The notes under the pieces: generated by a model | What the model was told of the DNA's origin: nothing | Seen by the model: only the letters and a program-made list of their open reading frames with translations | The model's database searches: none | Part shown: positions 1 through 6,747 of the stretch, in pieces | How positions within the stretch are numbered: the stretch's first letter is position 1 | How the letters are laid out: the number at the start of each line of letters is the position of its first letter | Made by a program: the position numbers and the translations under genes | Source of the DNA: Actinomycetes bacterium | Lineage (GTDB): Bacteria; Actinomycetota; Actinomycetes; Actinomycetales; Microbacteriaceae | Assembly (NCBI GenBank): GCA_023390155.1 | Contig: JAEWDJ010000295.1 | Span: 1 to 7,232 of the forward strand | DNA length: 7,232 nt | Direction of reading: 5' to 3'

Positions 1-766
<766 letters not shown>

Positions 767-800
767 GTCCCACCTCCGACGAGTCTTCTCTCGCCATTCA

Positions 801-839
801 CGAAGAGGGCGTCTCCCCGCACGGGAGGCGCCCTCTTCG
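801..839 (+). terminator. groEL transcription terminator hairpin
   Basis: A 17-bp stem (801-817 pairing with 823-839, with one G-T wobble at 812/828) closes a 5-nt loop, CGCAC. It begins 35 nt after the groEL stop codon. No T-run follows, which is common for terminators in high-GC actinobacteria. The length and near-perfect pairing make termination the most likely role. The stem could also terminate or protect transcripts on the opposite strand. Confidence 0.75.
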
Positions 840-907
840 GCGTCTGCGGGCGGCGTTTCGATGCGACACCGTTATGCGCCGGAGGCGGTCGCGGCGCTGC
901 CGCTGGC

Positions 908-913
908 TAGCCT
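908..913 (+). promoter_or_regulatory. Possible -10 element for the lipoprotein gene (leaderless)
   Basis: TAGCCT fits the actinobacterial TANNNT pattern. A start of transcription about seven bases downstream would fall at the GTG start codon at 920, giving a leaderless mRNA. That would explain why no Shine-Dalgarno sequence is well placed before this gene. No convincing -35 element is seen around 885-890, so the call is weak. Confidence 0.3.
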
Positions 914-919
914 CGAAGA

Positions 920-1993
920 GTGGGATGGACAACGCGCACGACCCGGTGGACGGGCATCGCCTCGGCGGTGCTCGCCGCCCTCACCCTCACCGCCTGCTCG
1001 GCCCTCGGCCTCCCCGACCCCGGCGCGACCCCCACGCGGACTCCGACCCCCACGCCCACGACGCAGCCCTTCGCCCTCGATTGCCCCGCGGTCGTGAGCG
1101 CTGCGGACCTCACCGCGCTCTTCGGCGCGAAGCCCGCCGTCGTGACCTCCCCGTCCGGGTTCCTCGACGGCGCCGTGGCACGGGGACCGCTCGCCCTCCG
1201 TGCGGTGGGCGGCGCCGACTGCCGGTGGGCGCACGGTGCGGACACGCTCACGGTGCGCGTGCTGCCGCACGCCGGGGCGACCTGGGCGCGGCTGGCGGAG
1301 CTCTACCCGAACACGGCGACGCCGGGCGCGGACTACGACGGCGGCGTCTCGCTCGGCGGCGACTGCACGCTGACGCCGACGGTGTGGTGCCGCACCAACG
1401 TGCTGACCGGCGACGCCTGGCTCGCCGTCGACCTGACGGCGAAGGCCGTGCCCGGGCTCACGGAGGCGGGCTTCCACGATGCGGTCCAGCGGATGCTGCC
1501 GCCGGTGACCGCCGCCGTCGCGTCGCGGCCCGCGCCGGCGACCGGGCAGCCGCTCGACTGCAACGCCGACGACCTGCGGCAGCAGCTCCAGACGACGTTC
1601 GATCGGCCGGCCGTCACGTCGATGGGGGTCGAGGAGAGCTTCCGGATCGACGCGGCCGTGCTGCTGACGGGCGGGACCACGGTCTGCCAGTTCCAGCCGA
1701 ACGACGACGGCAGCGGCGGCTACCTCGGGAGCCTGTCCGTGCTCCGCGACGGCGCGGCCACCTACGAGACCTTCCGCTCCGCGGTGCTCCGCGACCACCC
1801 GGACGCGCAGGGCACGACGATCACGGTCGGCGGCGACACCGTGCCCGCCCTGGTCTGGAACGGAACGGCCGACGGCATCCCGTTCGGCGCCGCGGAGGCG
1901 GTCGTCGGGTCGGCCTGGATCGAGTTCCGCTCGATCGACACGGACGCGGACCGCTCGCTCGCCCTCGTCGAGTGGGCCGCGAACCGGCTCTGA
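920..1993 (+). CDS. Predicted secreted lipoprotein with two similar cysteine-containing halves, function unknown
   Basis: I do not recognise a named family; it resembles the many DUF3558-like actinobacterial lipoproteins only in general layout. It has 357 residues. A signal peptide with arginines at 6 and 9, a hydrophobic stretch (12-23) and the lipobox LTAC (C26 as lipid anchor) points to export and attachment to the outer face of the membrane. A Thr-Pro-rich linker follows (about 33-50). The body has two halves that each open with a similar motif, LDCPA at 53-57 and LDCNA at 212-216. Each has a second cysteine about 42-46 residues on (C101 in ADCRW, C256 in TVCQF). C149 and C157 form an extra pair in the first half. 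Six cysteines after the anchor could make three disulfides, which suits an extracytoplasmic protein. The GTG at 920 is the first start after an in-frame stop at 908-910. The next in-frame GTG (968) would cut off the charged n-region. The gene runs convergently into the sensor kinase gene, with only 30 bp between their stops. Confidence 0.78.
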   Translation: MGWTTRTTRWTGIASAVLAALTLTACSALGLPDPGATPTRTPTPTPTTQPFALDCPAVVSAADLTALFGAKPAVVTSPSGFLDGAVARGPLALRAVGGADCRWAHGADTLTVRVLPHAGATWARLAELYPNTATPGADYDGGVSLGGDCTLTPTVWCRTNVLTGDAWLAVDLTAKAVPGLTEAGFHDAVQRMLPPVTAAVASRPAPATGQPLDCNADDLRQQLQTTFDRPAVTSMGVEESFRIDAAVLLTGGTTVCQFQPNDDGSGGYLGSLSVLRDGAATYETFRSAVLRDHPDAQGTTITVGGDTVPALVWNGTADGIPFGAAEAVVGSAWIEFRSIDTDADRSLALVEWAANRL

Positions 1994-2008
1994 GCCGTGC
2001 GCAGCGCC

Positions 2009-2038
2009 CTACGGCACCAGCGGCTACGGCACCAGCGG
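2009..2038. repeat. Perfect 15-bp tandem duplication across the kinase stop codon
   Basis: The unit CTACGGCACCAGCGG occurs twice with no gap, at 2009-2023 and 2024-2038. On the minus strand it reads CCG CTG GTG CCG TAG, that is PLVP-stop. The upstream copy (2024-2038) encodes the last four residues and stop of the histidine kinase. The second copy lies directly after it in the same frame, giving a second PLVP-stop. Because the unit is a multiple of three, loss or gain of a copy would not alter the protein. Confidence 0.9.
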
Positions 2039-3757
2039 CTTGGGCGCCGCCGGCGAACCCGCCAGCGGGAGCGTGACGCGGAAGGTGGCGCCGCCGCCCT
2101 CGGTCTCCACGACCTCCACCGTCCCGTTGTGGGCCGCCACGATCGACGAGACGATCGCGAGGCCCAGGCCGCTGCCGCCGGTCTCGCGGGCGCGTGAGGT
2201 GTCGGCGCGCCAGAACCGCTGGAAGATCTTCTCGCGGATCTGCGGCGGGATCCCCTCGCCGTGGTCGCGGACCTCCAGCGAGGCGCGCTCGGTGCGGTGG
2301 TCGACCTGCACCGCGATCTCGATCGGGCTGTCCTCCGGGGTATAGCGCAGGGCGTTGCCCATCAGGTTGGTGACGACCTGGCGCAGCTTGTTCTCCTCGG
2401 CGAGGACGATCGCCGGCTCGGCCGGCTCGGCGGGCGCCGGCTTGGCGAGCACGACCTTCTCCGTCGTGGAGACGGGCAGGGGCTCCGCGCCGCGGCGCGG
2501 CCGGCTGCGGCGCAGGCGCGCCAGTGCCGAGCCCGCGAAGGCGATCGGTCCGGTCGCGTTCGAGACCTTGCCCGGCGGCGTGGTCGTCGGCAGCTCGGAG
2601 AGCGGCATCGGCACGGTGTCGAGGGTCGGCTCGTCGCTCGTGGCGGACTCCCGGGCGGCGGGCACGGCCGCCGGGGTCAGCACGGTCACGGTGCGGCCCG
2701 GGGCGCCGGCCATCGCGTCCATGGCGGCGTCCTGCGCGATGCGCACCAGGTCGACGGCGTGCAGGTCGAGCGGCTTGGTCTCGTCGAGACGGGCGAGCTC
2801 GAGGAGGTCCTCCACGAGGATGCCCATCCGGATCGCCTCCTTCTCGATCCGGTCCATCGCCTGGGCGACGTCCTCCGGCGTCTGGAGCGCGCCCATCCGG
2901 TACAGCTCGGCGTAGCCGCGCACCGAGACGAGCGGTGTGCGGAGCTCGTGGGAGGCGTCGCCGACGAACCGCCGCATCTGGTCGATGGTGCGCGCACGGT
3001 CGCTGAAGGCCCGGTCGATCCGGTTGAGCATCGTGTTGAGGGAGCGGTTCAGCCGGCCGACCTCGGTGTTGGGCGTCGCGCCGCCGAGCCGCTGGCTGAA
3101 GTCGCCGTCGGCGATGCGGGCCGCGGTGAGCTCCACCTCCCGCAGCGGCTGGAACGTCGTCGTGACGAGCATCCGGGTGAGCCCGGCGCCGACGATGATG
3201 ACGATGACGCCGAAGCCCAGGAAGATCGCGAGGAAGCTCGCCATCACGGTGTCGATCTGCGTCGTCGTGGTCGCGACGATCGCCGTGCCGAGGGCGCCCG
3301 GCGGGTTCGTCAGCGTGACCGTCTGAGCGAGCGCGCGGTAGGTCGTGTGGCCGTCGGCGCTCTGGAGGGGGTACCCGCCCGCCGGCAGCTTCTTGCCGTC
3401 GGCCACGCTCAGCGTCTCGGGCACGGCCGGCCGGTGCGAGGCGGGGATGTTGGTCCAGTTGGTCTTGACCAGGTTGCCCTCGGAGTCGTACAGAGCCGCG
3501 AAGTAGTCCGACGGGCTCGCATCGGACGCGATCTTCTCGCTGTCCGAGGACGTGCCGTAGAGGTAGGTGTTGAGGTACGACGCACCCGACGCCGCCGACA
3601 GCTGCGCGTCCAACTGATCGAGCAGCACCGGCTTCAGCATCGACATGGTGCCGATGCCCGTCACGAGCAGCCCGAGCGTCAGCATGAGCACGGTGACGCC
3701 CGTGATCTTCGTGCGCAGGGAGATCGCGTTCCAGCGATCGAGCAGGCGTGAGTGCAT
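2024..3757 (-). CDS. Membrane sensor histidine kinase of a PhoP-type two-component system
   Basis: This kinase senses an extracytoplasmic signal, autophosphorylates on histidine and passes the phosphate to the regulator encoded just upstream. It has 577 residues. TM1 is about 18-41 and an outside sensor region of unknown ligand about 42-170. TM2 (about 172-195) leads into a HAMP linker (to about 250) containing ELTAARIADGDFSQRL. The HisKA H-box FVGDASHELRTPL holds phospho-acceptor H270. The ATPase domain has the N-box NLMGNALRYTPE (N468), the G1 box RDHGEGIPP (D498) and the F/G2 boxes FQRFWRADTS and GGSGLGLAIV (527-536), so all catalytic boxes are intact. Between VTVLTP (357-362) and the strand AIVLAEENKLRQV (449-461) lies an insertion of some 85 residues rich in Pro, Ala and Thr, with a basic cluster ARLRRSRPRRG (413-423). 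Most relatives have only a short turn there. The ATG at 3757 is fixed by an in-frame TAG at 3772-3770 just upstream. No clear Shine-Dalgarno is seen. Orthology to a named kinase (PhoR, TcrY or TrcS types) cannot be settled here. Confidence 0.95.
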   Translation of the reverse strand: MHSRLLDRWNAISLRTKITGVTVLMLTLGLLVTGIGTMSMLKPVLLDQLDAQLSAASGASYLNTYLYGTSSDSEKIASDASPSDYFAALYDSEGNLVKTNWTNIPASHRPAVPETLSVADGKKLPAGGYPLQSADGHTTYRALAQTVTLTNPPGALGTAIVATTTTQIDTVMASFLAIFLGFGVIVIIVGAGLTRMLVTTTFQPLREVELTAARIADGDFSQRLGGATPNTEVGRLNRSLNTMLNRIDRAFSDRARTIDQMRRFVGDASHELRTPLVSVRGYAELYRMGALQTPEDVAQAMDRIEKEAIRMGILVEDLLELARLDETKPLDLHAVDLVRIAQDAAMDAMAGAPGRTVTVLTPAAVPAARESATSDEPTLDTVPMPLSELPTTTPPGKVSNATGPIAFAGSALARLRRSRPRRGAEPLPVSTTEKVVLAKPAPAEPAEPAIVLAEENKLRQVVTNLMGNALRYTPEDSPIEIAVQVDHRTERASLEVRDHGEGIPPQIREKIFQRFWRADTSRARETGGSGLGLAIVSSIVAAHNGTVEVVETEGGGATFRVTLPLAGSPAAPKPLVP

Positions 3758-3779
3758 GGCGCCGTCAGTCTACGCAGCG

Positions 3780-3819
3780 CCGGCTGAGCGCACCCGGTGT
3801 GCGAGCGGTGCGCAGCCGG
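3780..3819 (-). terminator. Intercistronic hairpin between regulator and kinase genes
   Basis: Within the 66-nt gap between the two genes, 3780-3786 plus 3789-3794 pair with 3807-3812 plus 3813-3819. This gives a 13-bp stem with a 2-nt bulge (3787-3788) and a 12-nt loop. An alternative small hairpin (3789-3793 with 3799-3803) lies inside it. It begins four bases after the regulator stop codon and has no T-run. It may act as a partial terminator or an RNA-stability element that keeps kinase levels below regulator levels. It may also simply reflect GC-rich sequence. Confidence 0.45.
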
Positions 3820-3823
3820 GGAA

Positions 3824-4516
3824 TCACGCCTTGGCGGCCTTGAGCATGTAGCCGAAGCCGCGCTTGGTCTGGATGAGCGGCTCGCTCGAGTGCGCGTCCA
3901 CCTTGCGGCGCAGGTACGAGATGTACGACTCCACGATGCCGGCGTCGCCGTTGAAGTCGTACTCCCAGACGTGGTCGAGGATCTGCGCCTTGCTGAGCAC
4001 CCGGTTCGGGTTGAGCATCAGGTAGCGCAGCAGCTTGAACTCGGTGGGGCTCAGCTCGATCGGGGTGTCGCCGACGAAGACCTCGTGGGTGTCCTGGTCC
4101 ATCGTCAGCTCGCCGGCGCGGATCACCGCGTCCTCGTCGGCCTGCATGGTGCGGCGCAGGATGGCCTTGATGCGGGCCACGATCTCGTCGAGGCTGAACG
4201 GCTTGGTGACGTAGTCGTCGCCGCCGACCGTGAGGCCGGTGATCTTGTCCTCGGTGTCGTCCTTGGCGGTGAGGAACAGGATGGGCGCGGTGTAGCCCGC
4301 GCCGCGGAGTCGCTTGGTGACGCCGAAGCCGTTCATGTCGGGCAGCATGACGTCGAGGATGATGAGGTCTGGCTCCTCTTCGAGGACCGCGGAGATCGCC
4401 TGGGCACCGTTGCCGACCGCCCGCACGGCGAAGCCGGCGAAGCGGAGGCTCGTGGTCAGCAGATCGCGGATGTTCGGCTCGTCGTCGACGATGAGAATGC
4501 GGGGTCCTGCGTTCAT
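3824..4516 (-). CDS. PhoP-type OmpR-family response regulator
   Basis: This is a 230-residue DNA-binding regulator phosphorylated by the kinase encoded next to it. The receiver domain (about 5-122) has the acidic pair D11-D12, phospho-acceptor D55 in LIILDVMLPD, switch residue T83, K105 in VTKPF, and the run GGDDYVTKPFSLDE. The winged-helix effector domain (about 133-226) includes ELSPTEFKLLRYLMLNPNRV, ILDHVWEYDFNGD and the recognition helix region IVESYISYLRRKVD, ending TKRGFGYML. These stretches resemble M. tuberculosis PhoP (VNVVESYVSYLRRKID) closely, so I call it PhoP-type; TcrX or TrcR orthology is not excluded. The chosen start, ATG at 4516, places MNAGPRILIVDDE at the expected N-terminus. 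The frame stays open up to 4759, but that extension is proline-rich, lies antisense to the next gene and matches nothing in the family. A PhoP-box-like repeat lies 22 bp upstream of the start, suggesting autoregulation. The kinase gene follows after 66 nt. Confidence 0.96.
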   Translation of the reverse strand: MNAGPRILIVDDEPNIRDLLTTSLRFAGFAVRAVGNGAQAISAVLEEEPDLIILDVMLPDMNGFGVTKRLRGAGYTAPILFLTAKDDTEDKITGLTVGGDDYVTKPFSLDEIVARIKAILRRTMQADEDAVIRAGELTMDQDTHEVFVGDTPIELSPTEFKLLRYLMLNPNRVLSKAQILDHVWEYDFNGDAGIVESYISYLRRKVDAHSSEPLIQTKRGFGYMLKAAKA

Positions 4517-4522
4517 GGTGCC

Positions 4523-4528
4523 TAGTAT
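4523..4528 (-). promoter_or_regulatory. Possible -10 element for the regulator gene
   Basis: On the minus strand this reads GATACT, close to the TATAAT/TANNNT consensus. Transcription would begin at about 4516-4518, at or next to the ATG, giving a leaderless or nearly leaderless mRNA. No good -35 hexamer is present at the matching distance (about 4546-4551). That position is occupied by the PhoP-box-like repeat, as expected for an activator-dependent promoter. Confidence 0.4.
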
Positions 4529-4538
4529 CTGCGCGCCG

Positions 4539-4556
4539 GCTGTGTCCTGGCTGTGA
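4539..4556 (-). promoter_or_regulatory. PhoP-box-like direct repeat, candidate operator
   Basis: On the minus strand the sequence is TCACAGC-CAGG-ACACAGC: two 7-mers separated by 4 bp. It matches the mycobacterial PhoP consensus TCACAGC-N4-TCACAGC at 13 of 14 positions. It lies upstream of a regulator whose recognition helix resembles PhoP, 22 bp before the start codon, and overlaps where the -35 region would be. It is also 75 bp upstream of the divergent oxidoreductase gene, so it could control both directions. The consensus is recalled knowledge; binding is inferred. Confidence 0.65.
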
Positions 4557-4618
4557 GCGCCCGGGGCGTGGACCACGAGAGGGGCTGGCGCAGGCCGAGC
4601 GATCCGTGGATGCTGTGC

Positions 4619-4627
4619 AGGAGGAGG
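4619..4627 (+). promoter_or_regulatory. Strong Shine-Dalgarno sequence for the oxidoreductase gene
   Basis: AGGAGGAGG contains two overlapping perfect AGGAGG cores, 4 and 7 nt before the ATG at 4632. This fixes the start codon. It contrasts with the regulator, kinase and lipoprotein genes, which lack a clear site. No convincing -10/-35 pair is seen in 4557-4618. Confidence 0.8.
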
Positions 4628-4631
4628 CATC

Positions 4632-5849
4632 ATGTCCACACGCACCGTCGTCATCGCCGGGGCCGGGCTCGCGGGCGCCACGACGGCCGTCCAGCTGCGC
4701 GAGCGCGGCTTCGAGGGCCGCATCCTGCTGCTCGGCGCGGAGGAGCACCACCCGTACATCCGGCCGCCGCTGTCGAAGGAGTACCTGAAGGGCGAGGGCG
4801 ACCTCGGCGACGCCTACGTGAAGCCGGGGGAGTGGTATCCCGAGCATGACGTGGAGTTCCTGCCGGGCACGGTGGCCGGGTCGTTCGACCCCGCAGCGCA
4901 CGAGCTCTTCGTCGCGGGAGGCGGACGCCTCACCTACGACAGCCTCGTGCTGGCCACCGGCGCCACGCCGCGCTCGCTCGAGGTGCCGGGGAGCGGTCGG
5001 GGGGATGTGCTCCGCCTGCGGACCATCGAGGACAGCCAGCGGCTGTACGCCGCGCTGGAGGTCGGCTCCCGGCGCGTGGTCGTGGTCGGCTCCGGCTGGA
5101 TCGGGATGGAGGTCGCCGCCGCCGCGCGCGGCTACGGCAACGACGTGACGGTGGTCGGCCGCCAGGAGGTCCCGCTCGCCGCTGCGATCGGCCCCGAGCT
5201 GGGCGGCGTCTTCGAGCAGCTGCACCGCGACAACGGCGTGGACTTCGTCACCGGCGCGGTCGCCGCGGTGGAGGGCGGGGCCGGGCACGCGGTCGTCCTG
5301 CGCTCGGGCGAGCGCATCCCCGCCGACCTCGTCGTGGCGGGCGTGGGCGCCGCGCCCGACGTGGTCGTCGCCGAGCGGTCGGGCCTCACGATCGAGAACG
5401 GGGTGCTGACCGACAAGGGCATGCGCACCTCCGCCGAGGACGTCTACGCCGTCGGCGACCTCGCGAACCCGTACCTCCCGGCGATCGGCCGGCACCTGCG
5501 CAGCGAGCACTGGGCCAACGCCATCACCGGCGGCACGGTCGCCGCCCGCAGCATCCTGGGCGAGCGCGCGAGCTACGACGACATCCCGTACTTCTACTCG
5601 GACCAATACGATCTGGGCATGGAGTTCTCCGGATACGCCCCCCTCCTGGCCGGGGCCCGCGTCGTGTACCGCGGCGACGTCGACGCCCGCGCGTTCATCG
5701 CGTTCTGGCTGCGCGGCGATCGCGTGGTCGGCGGCATGAACGTCAACGTGTGGGATGTGCAGGACGACATCCAGCGCCTGATCCGCACCGGCGACCGCCT
5801 CGATCCCGCCCGCCTGACGGACGAGAGCGTGGACCTTGCCGCACTCTGA
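4632..5849 (+). CDS. FAD-dependent NAD(P)H:ferredoxin (rubredoxin)-type reductase
   Basis: This is a 405-residue cytosolic flavoprotein of the putidaredoxin/rhodocoxin/BphA4 reductase family, whose members pass electrons from NAD(P)H through FAD to a small iron-sulfur protein. An N-terminal FAD Rossmann motif, VVIAGAGLAGATTA, has G10, G12 and G15. YIRPPLSKEYL (42-52) and LVLATGATPR (106-113) are typical family segments. The NAD(P) motif VVGSGWIGMEVA has G153, G155 and G158, and the second FAD motif is VYAVGDLA (271-278). A C-terminal reductase domain follows (about 320-400) with YSDQYDLGMEFSGYAP. At the end of the second strand of the NAD(P) fold, where NADH-specific relatives have an acidic residue, this protein has VVGRQ (G176, R177), which hints at NADPH. 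No ferredoxin, P450 or dioxygenase gene is in the window, so the electron acceptor is unknown. Its 3' end overlaps the folP2-like gene by 14 nt. It is divergent from the regulator gene across 115 bp containing a PhoP-like box. Confidence 0.93.
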   Translation: MSTRTVVIAGAGLAGATTAVQLRERGFEGRILLLGAEEHHPYIRPPLSKEYLKGEGDLGDAYVKPGEWYPEHDVEFLPGTVAGSFDPAAHELFVAGGGRLTYDSLVLATGATPRSLEVPGSGRGDVLRLRTIEDSQRLYAALEVGSRRVVVVGSGWIGMEVAAAARGYGNDVTVVGRQEVPLAAAIGPELGGVFEQLHRDNGVDFVTGAVAAVEGGAGHAVVLRSGERIPADLVVAGVGAAPDVVVAERSGLTIENGVLTDKGMRTSAEDVYAVGDLANPYLPAIGRHLRSEHWANAITGGTVAARSILGERASYDDIPYFYSDQYDLGMEFSGYAPLLAGARVVYRGDVDARAFIAFWLRGDRVVGGMNVNVWDVQDDIQRLIRTGDRLDPARLTDESVDLAAL

Positions 5850-6747
5850 GCCCTACCTGCCCCCGCTCCGCGTCCCCGTCCGCACCATCGGCGCGCGCAC
5901 CTTCGACTTCTCGCGGCAGGTCGCCGTGATGGCGGTCGTGAACCGCACGCCCGACTCCTTCTTCGACCAGGGCCGCACCTACGCCCTGGAGGCCGCGGTC
6001 GACGCCTGCTTCGAGGCCGTCGCCCGCGGCGCCGACTGGGTCGACATCGGCGGCGCCCCGTTCGCGCCGGGCGAGCCGGTCCCGGTGGAGGACGAGATCG
6101 AGCGGGTCGTGCCCGTGGTGGCGACGCTGCGGGAGGGCTCGGATGTCGTCATCTCCGTCGACACGTTCCACTCCCGTGTCGCGCGGCGCTCCATCGACGC
6201 CGGCGCGACCGTCATCAACGACACCACCGGCCTGAGCGACCCGGAGCTCGCGCGCGTGGTGGCCGACAGCGAGGCCACCCTCGTCATCACCCACAGCCTG
6301 GCGGAGCCGCGCACCGTCTATCCGCGTCCGCAGTACGGCGACGTCGTGGCGGAGGTCTCCGCCTTCCTCGCCGACCGCGTCGAGCGCGCGCTCGCGGCCG
6401 GGGTCCCGGAGGAGCGCATCATCGTCGACCCCGGGCACGACCTGAACAAGAACACCCTCCACTCGCTCGAGCTCACCCGACGGCTGGCCGAGATCGCCGA
6501 CCTCGGCTATCCGACCCTCGCCGCCGTCTCGAACAAGGACTTCATCGGCGAGACGCTCGACGCGCCGCGCAGCGAGCGGCTGGAGGGATCCCTCGCCGCG
6601 GCGGTCGTCTCCATCGTGAACGGCGCCCGCATCATCCGGATGCACGACGTGCACGCCTCCGTCGCGGCCGCACGCATGACGGAGGCGATCCTGGGCCTGC
6701 GCGAGCCCGCCTACCTGCGGCACAACATGGGAGACGTGAATGACTGA
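5836..6747 (+). CDS. folP2: FolP2-type dihydropteroate synthase homologue, probably not a standard DHPS
   Basis: This 303-residue TIM-barrel protein belongs to the pterin-binding family. Dihydropteroate synthase joins a pterin pyrophosphate to pABA in folate synthesis. Conserved elements are NRTPDSF (36-42), SVDT (107-110), IND (127-129), DPGHDLNKN (198-206), K234 and RMHDV (268-272). The canonical GGESTRPGA loop, which helps bind pABA and sulfa drugs, is replaced by GGAPFAPGE (72-80), and SRKSFIG by SNKDFIG (232-238). This pattern, with GETL and RLEGSLAA after it, matches M. tuberculosis FolP2 (Rv1207), reported to lack DHPS activity. The true substrate is therefore unknown. The start is taken as TTG at 5836: an in-frame stop sits at 5815-5817 and later starts would remove conserved N-terminal strands. 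It overlaps the oxidoreductase gene by 14 nt and the next gene by 8 nt, so translational coupling is likely. Orthology to FolP2 is inferred from remembered sequence. Confidence 0.9.
   Translation: MPHSEPYLPPLRVPVRTIGARTFDFSRQVAVMAVVNRTPDSFFDQGRTYALEAAVDACFEAVARGADWVDIGGAPFAPGEPVPVEDEIERVVPVVATLREGSDVVISVDTFHSRVARRSIDAGATVINDTTGLSDPELARVVADSEATLVITHSLAEPRTVYPRPQYGDVVAEVSAFLADRVERALAAGVPEERIIVDPGHDLNKNTLHSLELTRRLAEIADLGYPTLAAVSNKDFIGETLDAPRSERLEGSLAAAVVSIVNGARIIRMHDVHASVAAARMTEAILGLREPAYLRHNMGDVND
6729..6734 (+). promoter_or_regulatory. Shine-Dalgarno inside the folP2-like gene for the downstream reductase
   Basis: GGGAGA lies 5 nt before the ATG at 6740, within the last codons of the folP2-like gene. 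It supports this start and coupled translation of the two genes. Confidence 0.65.

Noticed and set aside
1985..1997. Small palindrome CGGCTC-T-GAGCCG at the end of the lipoprotein gene as a terminator
   Set aside because: The stem is only 5-6 bp, overlaps the stop codon and has no T-run; too weak to call.
874..2076. Alternative 400-codon frame over the lipoprotein gene
   Set aside because: It is arginine-rich without a signal peptide or domain, whereas the chosen frame has a signal peptide, a lipobox and a balanced composition.
2261..3751. 496-codon open frame on the plus strand opposite the kinase gene
   Set aside because: The kinase on the minus strand has all catalytic motifs. The opposite frame is Arg/Gly/His/Val-rich and has no recognisable domain.
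4609..4614. GATGCT as a -10 element for the oxidoreductase operon
   Set aside because: Poor consensus, no -35 partner, and transcription would start inside the Shine-Dalgarno sequence.
4517..4759. N-terminal extension of the response regulator to a methionine at 4759
   Set aside because: The extra 81 residues match nothing in OmpR-type regulators, overlap the divergent gene and its ribosome-binding site, and would bury the PhoP-like box in coding sequence.
3765..5606. 613-codon open frame on the minus strand across the regulator and oxidoreductase genes
   Set aside because: It lies antisense to, or in another frame of, two clearly recognisable proteins. Its product is Arg/His/Gly-rich low-complexity sequence, a typical by-product of high GC.
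5836..6747. Standard folate-pathway dihydropteroate synthase (folP1)
   Set aside because: The GESTRPG loop and the SRK motif are absent and the pattern follows FolP2 (Rv1207). No folK, folB or folE genes are next to it in the window.
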